DNA of 12,616 bases from Oscillospiraceae bacterium. Its GTDB lineage: Bacteria > Bacillota > Clostridia > Oscillospirales > Ruminococcaceae. Below, one piece after another: positions 6,519 through 12,050 of this stretch. Position 1 is the stretch's first letter; every line of letters starts with the position of its first letter. A program made the position numbers and the translations under genes. The notes under the pieces were generated by a model. That model ran no database searches. It had not been told where the DNA came from and worked only from the letters and a program-made list of their open reading frames with translations. The stretch lies in NCBI GenBank assembly GCA_017848155.1, contig JAGAKC010000319.1:1-12616 (forward strand). Reading direction: 5' to 3'.

Positions 6519-7652
6519 ATGAAAAAAATAGTCGTTTTCCTTTTATCCCTGTCGATAGCACTCTGTCTGCCGCTGTCGCATACCGCCTCTGCCGAAAACA
6601 TCGCCAAAGCCGAGATACTGCTTGAAGCAAGCACAGGTCAGATACTGACATCATCCAATGCGGACCGCCGACTGCCCATGGCTTCTGTAACAAAGATAAT
6701 GTGTCTGCTGCTGTGGGCGGAGATGATAGAGGACGGCAGACTAGCCCTTGACGATACAGTAAAAGCGACCTCCGCCGTACAGGACACCGAAGGCTCGGTG
6801 ATATGGCTGGTGCCCGGAGAGGAGATGTCCGCCGCAGAGCTTCTTGAAGCGGTAATAATATCATCTGCAAACGATGCCTGTATAGCGCTTGCCGAGCACA
6901 CCGCAGGAAGCGAGGCGCAGTTCGTGAAGCTGATGAATAAACGTGCAAAAGAGCTGGGTCTGACCAATACTCACTACACAAACTGTGTAGGCTTTGATGA
7001 AAATGCGCACTACAGCTCCGCATACGACACGGCCGTACTGACCGCAGAGCTAATGAAGCACGAGGTATACCGTGGATGGTTCTTGACATGGCTCGACTAC
7101 CTGCGTGGCGGCGAAACACAGCTTGTAAACACCAACAAAATGATACAGTGGTACGACGGGATACTTGGCGGGAAAACAGGCACCACCGACAATGCAGGCT
7201 GTTGTCTGACGGTCTGTGCCGAAAAGAACGGAATGCGCATGATCGCCGTAGTGCTTGGCTGCGCCGATGATGATTCACGGTTTTCACGTGCTGAAGAGCT
7301 GCTGGATCACGGCTTTGACAGCTACGAGCGCTTCACTCCCGAAATAGACAACAGCAGGCTTCTGCCGATACCCGTGGAGAAAGGCACAGCATCCTCCGTG
7401 CAGCCGATAGTTCTTGACGGCGGCGCAGAATGTATCATACGCAAAGGCCGTGCGGCAGATGTCCAGTACGAATACACCTTTGTTGAGTCGCTTGAAGCGC
7501 CCGTAAAGCAGGGACAGTTTCTCGGCGAATATCTCGTGATAGTTGACGGGACAGCAGTACACCGCTCCGAAATAGTCGCCAAAAACGATATCGAGCACAT
7601 CTCTTTCTGGTACTGCCTTTTGGAGATACTGGCACAGCTCATCTCATTATAA
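6519..7652 (+). CDS. D-alanyl-D-alanine carboxypeptidase (class A low-mass PBP, peptidase S11)
   Basis: This 377-residue exported enzyme removes the terminal D-Ala from peptidoglycan pentapeptides and so limits cross-linking. Residues 1-25 are a signal peptide ending in ASA. All penicillin-binding motifs are intact: S56-V-T-K59 (nucleophile Ser56), S116-A-N118 and K219-T-G221. 'SSAYDTAVL' and 'NTNKM' are also typical. The PBP5-type beta-rich C-terminal domain spans about 275-360, and the end (about 358-377, 'ISFWYCLLEILAQLISL') looks like the membrane-surface anchoring helix of this family. GGAGGA precedes the ATG. The upstream region matches a sigma-E promoter, and the window also carries spoVA. 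A spore-cortex role like B. subtilis DacB is therefore possible, but vegetative DacA-like or DacF-like function cannot be excluded. For that reason I give no gene symbol. Confidence 0.94.
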   Translation: MKKIVVFLLSLSIALCLPLSHTASAENIAKAEILLEASTGQILTSSNADRRLPMASVTKIMCLLLWAEMIEDGRLALDDTVKATSAVQDTEGSVIWLVPGEEMSAAELLEAVIISSANDACIALAEHTAGSEAQFVKLMNKRAKELGLTNTHYTNCVGFDENAHYSSAYDTAVLTAELMKHEVYRGWFLTWLDYLRGGETQLVNTNKMIQWYDGILGGKTGTTDNAGCCLTVCAEKNGMRMIAVVLGCADDDSRFSRAEELLDHGFDSYERFTPEIDNSRLLPIPVEKGTASSVQPIVLDGGAECIIRKGRAADVQYEYTFVESLEAPVKQGQFLGEYLVIVDGTAVHRSEIVAKNDIEHISFWYCLLEILAQLISL

Positions 7653-7654
7653 AA

Positions 7655-7679
7655 AACACCGCCCTTTCGGGGCGGTGTT
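7655..7679. terminator. Shared terminator between convergent genes
   Basis: Perfect 10-bp arms AACACCGCCC (7655-7664) and GGGCGGTGTT (7670-7679) enclose a 5-nt loop. The run A6 at 7651-7656 gives U6 on the minus strand, making a textbook terminator for the lipoprotein gene ending at 7685. On the plus strand the tail is weaker, so it probably acts as a bidirectional stop that is stronger for the minus strand. Confidence 0.9.
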
Positions 7680-7684
7680 CAATA

Positions 7685-8509
7685 TCATCGTTTTTCTGCA
7701 ATAGCTTCGTTTATCAGCGAAATATCATATGAGTAATCGGGTGTTATTTTTTCGAACCATTCCTGGAATCCGAAAATATTTGAAAGCCAATAATTATCAC
7801 TGCCCATACCGCCGAAGCTATTCTGAGCGGATATATTTATACACCATCCTCCATCTCCATCTCCTGTTTCAATTGCATTTATTACAACAGAATCAGGATT
7901 TTTAAAGGCATTAATATGCTTAAGAGCACAATCCACAAATTCCTTTTCCCGATAGTCAAGCCTGTCGTAAGCAGCCTTCTGCTTTACATTAACAGAGCAT
8001 GTTGCAATAATTCCATCTTTAGTAGACGCAGTTATGGTGGTCTGTCCCACCTTGAGAGCCAATATCTCTCCCTCGGTCGTAACAGTTGCCACAGATTCAT
8101 CTGCCGATCTCCACTGAATACCGAAATCACTTGCATTATCAGGGAACAGCGTATAGGTCACCTTAAGCGCATCTCCCTCTACAAGCTCGGTCGAATTAGT
8201 GGACAGCACGATACCCGTTACCGGGACAACATTTACCGTAACGGTATATTCCGCAACGATACTGTCGCCACTCTTTGCGGTAACGATGGTACTTCCCGGA
8301 GCAAGACCAAGCATCTCGCTGCCGTTTACTTCCACGACCGCAGTATCAGCGCTCTCCCATACAAGGTCGGTGTAGGATGCCAGCTTTTCATTTGAAGCCG
8401 TATATGTTTCGGCAATATTCACTGAAACCTCTTCTTTTATCGGACCGCAACCCGTAAGAAGCACCGTTGCACTTATTGCAGCACTCAAAAACACCTTTCT
8501 CAGTTTCAT
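7685..8509 (-). CDS. Lipoprotein with two Big_2-like domains and an unnamed C-terminal domain
   Basis: This is a 274-residue lipid-anchored surface protein. Residues 1-20 are a lipoprotein signal with lipobox L18-T19-G20-C21. Two bacterial Ig (group 2)-like domains follow. The first is divergent (about 28-94, 'VWESADTAVVEVNGSEMLGL'); the second is clear (about 97-176, 'DESVATVTTEGEILALKVG'). Residues about 180-274 form a separate domain with 'YREKEFVDCALKHINAFKNP', a short Gly/Asp loop and 'INISAQNSFGGMGSDNY'. I have the impression that the 'FKNP...ISAQNSFGG' pattern recurs in clostridial lipoproteins, but I know no name or function for it. ATG at 8509 follows AGGAGGG. It has its own promoter (8575-8603) and strong terminator, so it is monocistronic. 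It is divergent from an XRE regulator. Confidence 0.85.
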   Translation of the reverse strand: MKLRKVFLSAAISATVLLTGCGPIKEEVSVNIAETYTASNEKLASYTDLVWESADTAVVEVNGSEMLGLAPGSTIVTAKSGDSIVAEYTVTVNVVPVTGIVLSTNSTELVEGDALKVTYTLFPDNASDFGIQWRSADESVATVTTEGEILALKVGQTTITASTKDGIIATCSVNVKQKAAYDRLDYREKEFVDCALKHINAFKNPDSVVINAIETGDGDGGWCINISAQNSFGGMGSDNYWLSNIFGFQEWFEKITPDYSYDISLINEAIAEKR

Positions 8510-8574
8510 AATTATTACCCTCCTCAGAATCTTTCAATGATCTATTTTCGCATCACTTCCGATGCAGTGAATAC

Positions 8575-8603
8575 ATTATACTTATTTATCATGACAAAAT
8601 AAA
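8575..8603 (-). promoter_or_regulatory. Sigma-A promoter of the Big_2 lipoprotein gene
   Basis: On the minus strand a perfect -10 TATAAT (8575-8580) lies 17 bp after a weak -35 TTTATT (8598-8603), leaving a leader of about 58 nt before the ATG at 8509. The weak -35 box may indicate dependence on an activator. Confidence 0.55.
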
Positions 8604-8613
8604 GCACAAAACG

Positions 8614-8665
8614 GGACAGTTTTATCAACAAACAAAATAATCGTCACAAAAACACAAAACTGTCC
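8614..8665. repeat. Inverted repeat with 10-bp arms
   Basis: GGACAGTTTT (8614-8623) and AAAACTGTCC (8656-8665) are perfect inverted copies separated by 32 bp. The outer flanks are also similar (AAAACG on the left; AAAATCA when the right side is reverse-complemented). The arms lie between the lipoprotein promoter and the XRE promoter. They could be a paired regulator site for the divergent genes or the remnant of a small element. Confidence 0.7.
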
Positions 8666-8682
8666 TGATTTTCGCCCAATTT

Positions 8683-8712
8683 TTGTCTAAATATCCCGAA
8701 TCGGGATATTTT
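8683..8712 (+). promoter_or_regulatory. Candidate promoter of the XRE regulator gene
   Basis: TTGTCT (8683-8688) and TATTTT (8707-8712) are 18 bp apart, about 38 bp before the start codon. The spacer is filled almost entirely by the 8689-8711 palindrome. Each box has four of six consensus bases, so the promoter is moderate at best. Confidence 0.45.
8689..8711. promoter_or_regulatory. 23-bp palindrome, probable operator of the XRE regulator
   Basis: The perfect arms AAATATCCCGA (8689-8699) and TCGGGATATTT (8701-8711) flank a single central A at 8700. The palindrome lies between the putative -35 and -10 boxes of the adjacent regulator gene, so a bound dimer would block RNA polymerase. No transcript hairpin role is likely, because it sits in the promoter rather than downstream of a gene. 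Confidence 0.7.
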
Positions 8713-8749
8713 CATTATAGCATTTTGTTATCATAATGTCAAGAGGGAG

Positions 8750-8968
8750 ATGATGGATATTTTCAGACTTAAAGAATTGAGGAAGGAACGAGGTCTGTCA
8801 CAGGTGCGGCTCGCCATAGACCTGAACATGAACCAGAACACGATAAGCAGATACGAAAACGAGGAACGTGAAGCGGACTACAGCACCCTTATCCTGTTTG
8901 CGGACTATTTTGATGTATCTCTTGATTACCTGCTGGGACGCAGCCCCATAAAGGATATGATGCGATAA
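8750..8968 (+). CDS. Small XRE-family helix-turn-helix regulator
   Basis: This is a 72-residue, single-domain DNA-binding protein. The HTH covers about residues 6-60, with 'LSQVRLAIDLNMNQNTISRYENE' as the helix-turn-helix core and the 'YFDVSLDYLLGR' ending typical of phage-repressor-like XRE proteins. No sensory or protease domain is attached. Two in-frame ATGs follow each other at 8750 and 8753. GAGG at 8743-8746 is spaced better for 8753 (6 nt), so the true product may be one residue shorter. The gene is preceded by a perfect 23-bp palindrome, suggesting self-repression. It is followed by a strong terminator and is therefore monocistronic. Possible targets are itself and the divergent lipoprotein; no phage or toxin partner is seen nearby. 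Confidence 0.9.
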   Translation: MMDIFRLKELRKERGLSQVRLAIDLNMNQNTISRYENEEREADYSTLILFADYFDVSLDYLLGRSPIKDMMR

Positions 8969-8970
8969 AT

Positions 8971-9003
8971 AACGGCGTTACAGAACTGACCTGTAACGCC
9001 GTT
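8971..9003. terminator. Strong terminator between the XRE gene and spoVAE
   Basis: Perfect 13-bp arms (8971-8983 and 8991-9003) with a 7-nt loop are followed on the plus strand by TTTTACTTTATTTTT. On the minus strand the tail is TTATTTATC, so it probably stops the spoVA transcript as well. It begins 2 nt after the XRE stop codon. Confidence 0.92.
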
Positions 9004-9008
9004 TTACT

Positions 9009-9386
9009 TTATTTTTCGTTGATCTTGCTTCCGCTCTTGAAGCAAAGCGCCGCCAGAAACCCGAAGAACACAGCGGCGGTTATGCCTGCCGCACATGCGT
9101 TAAGTCCGCCCGTAAAAGCCCCAAGCAGGCCGTCCTTATCCACCGCTTCCCTTACGCCTTTTGCAAGCAGCGAACCGAAGCCTGTAAGCGGCACGGTAGC
9201 TCCGCCGCCCGCGAATTCGATAAGCGGCTGATAAACTCCCAGTCCGCCAAGCACGACACCTGCCACGACATATGACACGAGTATACGTGCAGGTGTCAGT
9301 TTCGTCAGGTCGATAAGCAGCTGTCCCACAAGGCAGAAAGCACCTCCGACCAGAAACGCCTTAAGGTATTCCAGAAAAACATCCAT
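9009..9386 (-). CDS. spoVAE: Stage V sporulation protein AE
   Basis: This 125-residue integral membrane protein has about four hydrophobic segments (about residues 8-28, 34-58, 63-80 and 92-116). The conserved motif 'GGATVPLTGFGSLLAKG' (60-76) is shared with SpoVAC and marks the SpoVAE(b) family. With SpoVAC it forms part of the channel that moves Ca2+-dipicolinic acid into the forespore during sporulation and out during germination. ATG at 9386 has AAGGAG 6 nt upstream. The gene lies 10 bp after the spoVAD stop, is last in the operon, and is followed by a bidirectional terminator. Confidence 0.95.
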   Translation of the reverse strand: MDVFLEYLKAFLVGGAFCLVGQLLIDLTKLTPARILVSYVVAGVVLGGLGVYQPLIEFAGGGATVPLTGFGSLLAKGVREAVDKDGLLGAFTGGLNACAAGITAAVFFGFLAALCFKSGSKINEK

Positions 9387-9396
9387 AATAAACTCC

Positions 9397-10401
9397 TTAA
9401 TACGAGGTCAGCTCTACAGCATGCGCAATTCCGGGAATAGTACCGCCCTGCTGTATCATAGTAGTCGACATCAGTGCCCCCGTAGCGCAGAACAGCACCC
9501 GTTTCAGCTCTCCGCTCTCTATCCTTTTCAGGAAGTGTCCGCACATCACCGAAGCGCTGCAGCCACAGCCTGAGCCGCCCGAATGAACATCCTGAGTGCT
9601 GCGGTCAAACAGCATCAATCCGCAGTCCTTGTGCAGCTTTTCAATATCCACACCATCACGCCCGAACAGATCGCAAAGCAGCTGACTGCCCACAAGACCG
9701 AGATCACCTGTCACTATCAGATCATAGTCCTGTGGCTCAGCTTCCATATGCTTCATATGCCTTGACAGTGTATCGTAAGCTGCTCCTGCCATCGCCGCCC
9801 CCATATTATTGAGGTCGTTGATGCCCATGTCCTCTATCTTACCTACAGTTGCCGCACGGATAAACGGAGGCCTTCCCGTATCAGACACCAGCACCGCTCC
9901 CGATGCCGTTGCAGTCCACTGCGAGGTAGGCGGTCGCACTCCTCCGTAGTTCAGAGGAAATCTGAATTGCCGCTCTGCTGAGCTGAAATGAGATGACGTG
10001 ACAGCTATGCAGCGCTCCGCATAGCCTGCATTCACCATTGCCCCTGCCAGAAGCAAGCCTTCCGCAAAGGTCGAGCATGCGCCGTATATCCCGAGAAACG
10101 GCATATAGTACTCCTTAAGTCCATAGGACGAGCTTACACACTGATTAAGCAGGTCGCCCGCAAACACAAGGTCGATCTTATCAGGAGTAAGCTCAGACTT
10201 TTTCAACACATGCCCTACCGCCTTTCGCTGAAACATAGCCTCCGCCTGCTCCCATGTGTCACAGCCGCCCTTGTTATCCTCTATGACCTCGTCAAATTCG
10301 CCGCCGTATGGTCCTTCGTTTTCTGCCTTGCCCACCACTGCCGCAAAGCTCTCTACCGAAGCATGAGCATACTTAAAAGTCTTTCCGCTACAGTAATCCA
10401 T
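9397..10401 (-). CDS. spoVAD: Stage V sporulation protein AD (dipicolinate-binding, thiolase fold)
   Basis: The protein has 334 residues from the ATG at 10401, which follows AAAGGAG; a longer reading from TTG at 10425 would overlap the spoVAC end and lacks an SD. SpoVAD is a soluble or membrane-attached thiolase-like protein that binds dipicolinic acid directly and works with the SpoVAC/AE channel in spores. Family marks seen: 'PFLGIYGACSTFAEG' (101-115, with Cys109 at the thiolase nucleophile position), 'SSHFSSAERQFRFPLNYG' (136-153), 'RPPTSQWTATASGA' (156-169) and 'HSGGSGCGCSASV' (273-285). Length is normal for the family. It is the middle gene of spoVAC-AD-AE, with about 10-bp gaps on both sides, so the three are surely co-transcribed. 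B. subtilis spoVAA, AB and AF have no counterpart here, as is usual in clostridia. Confidence 0.96.
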   Translation of the reverse strand: MDYCSGKTFKYAHASVESFAAVVGKAENEGPYGGEFDEVIEDNKGGCDTWEQAEAMFQRKAVGHVLKKSELTPDKIDLVFAGDLLNQCVSSSYGLKEYYMPFLGIYGACSTFAEGLLLAGAMVNAGYAERCIAVTSSHFSSAERQFRFPLNYGGVRPPTSQWTATASGAVLVSDTGRPPFIRAATVGKIEDMGINDLNNMGAAMAGAAYDTLSRHMKHMEAEPQDYDLIVTGDLGLVGSQLLCDLFGRDGVDIEKLHKDCGLMLFDRSTQDVHSGGSGCGCSASVMCGHFLKRIESGELKRVLFCATGALMSTTMIQQGGTIPGIAHAVELTSY

Positions 10402-10411
10402 AATACTCCTT

Positions 10412-10861
10412 TCAGCCCGCGACAAGGCTTACGATGTAGTAGATGATACCATATACCACAGACGCCGAAAGTCCGTACACGATCACAGGACCTGCAATGA
10501 CGAACATCTTTGCGCCAAGCCCCAGCACATATCCCTCCGATTTGAAATCGATGGCAGGCGACACGACTGCATTTGCAAAGCCTGTTATAGGGACGAGCGT
10601 ACCTGCACCGCCGTGCTGTGCGATACGGTCGTACAGCTCCACACCCGTAAACAGCGCACTAAGGAAAATTAGCGTGATGGAGGTCACAGCAGCAGCCGAT
10701 TCCTCGTCCATGCCGAGATACCCGTAAAGATTTATAAGTCCCTCGCCAAGAGTGCAGATGATGCCGCCGATAAAGAAAGCCTTCGGAAGCGTCTTATACA
10801 TTTTGGAATCAGGCGAGCGCTTTTTGGTAAGCTCTCCGTATTCACTGTTTGATATGTTCAT
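10412..10861 (-). CDS. spoVAC: Stage V sporulation protein AC
   Basis: This is a 149-residue membrane protein starting at the ATG at 10861, which is preceded by a full AAAGGAGG. After a charged N-terminal tail (1-27) come hydrophobic segments at about 28-48, 57-76, 92-108 and 115-145, with the family motif 'AGTLVPITGFANAVVSPA' around 86-103. In B. subtilis SpoVAC acts as a mechanosensitive-type channel of the spore inner membrane needed for dipicolinate uptake and release. It is first in the operon, and a sigma-F-like promoter can be drawn 25 bp upstream of the start. An upstream in-frame extension exists but has no SD and crosses the divergent promoter, so I rejected it. Confidence 0.96.
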   Translation of the reverse strand: MNISNSEYGELTKKRSPDSKMYKTLPKAFFIGGIICTLGEGLINLYGYLGMDEESAAAVTSITLIFLSALFTGVELYDRIAQHGGAGTLVPITGFANAVVSPAIDFKSEGYVLGLGAKMFVIAGPVIVYGLSASVVYGIIYYIVSLVAG

Positions 10862-10892
10862 AAAGTTCCTCCTTTGAACATCTTTCTTATGG

Positions 10893-10922
10893 TATTTTTG
10901 CCGCAAAACCACGAAAATAATC
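10893..10922 (-). promoter_or_regulatory. Candidate forespore (sigma-F-type) promoter of spoVACDE
   Basis: On the minus strand GATTA (10918-10922) is followed after 15 bp by GGCAAAAATA (10893-10902). The -10 fits the sigma-F consensus GGNRANANTR at every fixed position; the -35 fits GYWTA at four of five. The predicted leader is about 25 nt and contains only the SD. B. subtilis spoVA uses sigma-G, but no good GNATR-N18-CATNNTA match was found here. Confidence 0.5.
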
Positions 10923-10960
10923 ATAATACCAAAAAAAATCATTTTCAGCGCATTAAAGTA

Positions 10961-10989
10961 TTGACAAAATAATAATTTTGCTATAAAAT
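10961..10989 (+). promoter_or_regulatory. Consensus sigma-A promoter of the ComFB-family gene
   Basis: A perfect TTGACA (10961-10966) and TAAAAT (10984-10989) are exactly 17 bp apart, about 34 bp before the ATG at 11024. It is among the strongest-looking promoters in the window. Confidence 0.85.
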
Positions 10990-11023
10990 ATAATAAATCA
11001 ATTAATTTTTGGGAGGATCTGCT

Positions 11024-11284
11024 ATGAGTATCGTAAACATTATGGAAGGCTTTGTTCAGGACAAGATCGAGGAAATGATCGCAAATGAAAGCTGCTGCAA
11101 ATGTGAGCGCTGCATCGACGACATGAAGGCTATCGCACTTAACAGACTTCCTGCAAAGTACGTAAGCTCCCACAACGGCGAGCTGTTCTCAAAGCTTGAC
11201 TCTATGATAAGACAGAACGCCGTAGATATCAATATTGCAGTTGCCGAGGCAATATATATGGTAGCAAAGCGTCCCTCTCACTGA
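11024..11284 (+). CDS. ComFB-family protein
   Basis: This is an 86-residue cytosolic protein starting at ATG 11024 with GGGAGGA 6 nt upstream; a longer start at 11009 would include the SD itself and is rejected. The pattern 'E..V......CKCERCIDDMKAIALNRLPAKYV' (about 8-47) is that of the ComFB family: an N-terminal helix, a Cys cluster (C24, C25, C27, C30) that could bind metal, then 'D..A.ALN.LP..YV'. ComFB lies in the late competence comF operon of B. subtilis, where its role was long unclear. Family members, especially in cyanobacteria, have been reported to bind cyclic dinucleotides. No comFA or comFC lies beside it here. The consensus promoter, strong SD and favoured codons suggest good vegetative expression. 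A terminator follows at 11307. Confidence 0.88.
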   Translation: MSIVNIMEGFVQDKIEEMIANESCCKCERCIDDMKAIALNRLPAKYVSSHNGELFSKLDSMIRQNAVDINIAVAEAIYMVAKRPSH

Positions 11285-11306
11285 TAAAACAGCACATAAC
11301 AAAACC

Positions 11307-11339
11307 GACCGCTTCCGACACGGGAAGCGGTCATTTTTT
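11307..11339 (+). terminator. Rho-independent terminator of the ComFB-family gene
   Basis: Perfect 10-bp arms GACCGCTTCC (11307-11316) and GGAAGCGGTC (11323-11332) with a 6-nt loop are followed by A and U6 (11334-11339), 22 nt after the stop codon. Confidence 0.93.
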
Positions 11340-11418
11340 ATACACAAAACGCAACCGTTATCACGTCTGTACAGTGTTAAGAACAGATCGTATCAAGCCA
11401 CATCAAAGGAGTAACGAC

Positions 11419-11982
11419 ATGAAGATATCGGTAATATTGATAATGCTTTTATTTTTACTTAACGGTTGTACGCACTTTTCTCCGAAGAACAATAGCAGTA
11501 CATCAGGCACTTCCGCATCCTACACAGCGGCGAGGTCAGACCTGACGTCCGATATATGCCTTGTATACATGTATACAAACTACGCATGGGGATATCAGTG
11601 CCACGGAAGCTTTTTCGATGCAGACGGCTATCAATACAGCTTCGACTTCTCCGATCTGCCACGCGACTTGTCAGACACAGATAGAATAGACCTCATACGT
11701 GAGATCCGCAACGACGCTACCGTACACAAGCAGACCTTCAGCGCCGGCGACATGGAATACATGCTGAACACTATGGCTTGCGTAAACGAAAACACAGGCT
11801 TTGTCGAAACAAATATCATGTATGACTACGGGCAGCGCACGGTATATGGCGTGCGATACGAAAACGATACTCCGAAGTTTGTACGACTTTACTCCTATGG
11901 AGATTGGACACAGGAGCCTATTGACGTTAACGCCGCAAAGATCGTAAACAGATTCTTTACACAGGTACCTCGCCCGAATTGA
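11419..11982 (+). CDS. Small orphan lipoprotein of unknown function
   Basis: The gene encodes 187 residues from the ATG at 11419, which has AAAGGAG 7 nt upstream; an upstream in-frame ATG at 11374 would put a charged stretch before the signal and has no SD. Residues 1-16 are a short lipoprotein signal with lipobox L14-N15-G16-C17, so the product is anchored outside the membrane. A Ser/Thr-rich linker (about 21-40) is followed by a Tyr- and Asp-rich globular region with 'CLVYMYTNYAWGYQCHGSF', 'DGYQYSFDFSDLP' and 'RTVYGVRYENDTPKFVRLYSYGDW'. I do not recognise the domain. Two cysteines (near 47 and 62) could form a disulphide. The gene sits alone between two terminators, convergent with PEP carboxykinase, and no clear promoter was found between 11340 and 11400. 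Confidence 0.8.
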   Translation: MKISVILIMLLFLLNGCTHFSPKNNSSTSGTSASYTAARSDLTSDICLVYMYTNYAWGYQCHGSFFDADGYQYSFDFSDLPRDLSDTDRIDLIREIRNDATVHKQTFSAGDMEYMLNTMACVNENTGFVETNIMYDYGQRTVYGVRYENDTPKFVRLYSYGDWTQEPIDVNAAKIVNRFFTQVPRPN

Positions 11983-11991
11983 CAAAAACAA

Positions 11992-12022
11992 AACTGCCGC
12001 ACCCGAAACAGATGCGGCAGTT
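11992..12022. terminator. Bidirectional terminator between the lipoprotein and pckG
   Basis: Perfect 10-bp arms AACTGCCGCA (11992-12001) and TGCGGCAGTT (12013-12022) enclose an 11-nt loop. The minus-strand tail TTGTTTTTGTC serves pckG, and the plus-strand tail GTTATTTTA serves the lipoprotein gene. Confidence 0.88.
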
Positions 12023-12050
12023 GTTATTTTATGCGATCATTTCAGCAGGA

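Noticed and set aside
6502..7287. 261-codon open frame on the minus strand
   Set aside because: It is antisense to the carboxypeptidase with all its catalytic motifs. The product is Arg/Ser/Leu/Cys-rich, has no RBS and resembles no protein.
8614..8665. Terminator or transposon ends
   Set aside because: The repeat lies between divergent promoters with no gene ending there, no T-run after either arm, no target duplication and no transposase in the window, so I describe it only as an inverted repeat.
10402..10425. Longer spoVAD start at TTG 10425
   Set aside because: It overlaps the spoVAC end and would include spoVAD's own SD as coding sequence; ATG 10401 is well supported.
10862..10960. Sigma-G promoter for spoVA
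   Set aside because: I looked for GNATR-N18-CATNNTA; only CATAAGA was found, without a proper -35 box.
10862..11173. N-terminal extension of spoVAC
   Set aside because: The in-frame extension crosses the divergent ComFB promoter and start and has no SD. The ATG at 10861 has a full AAAGGAGG and gives the normal family length.
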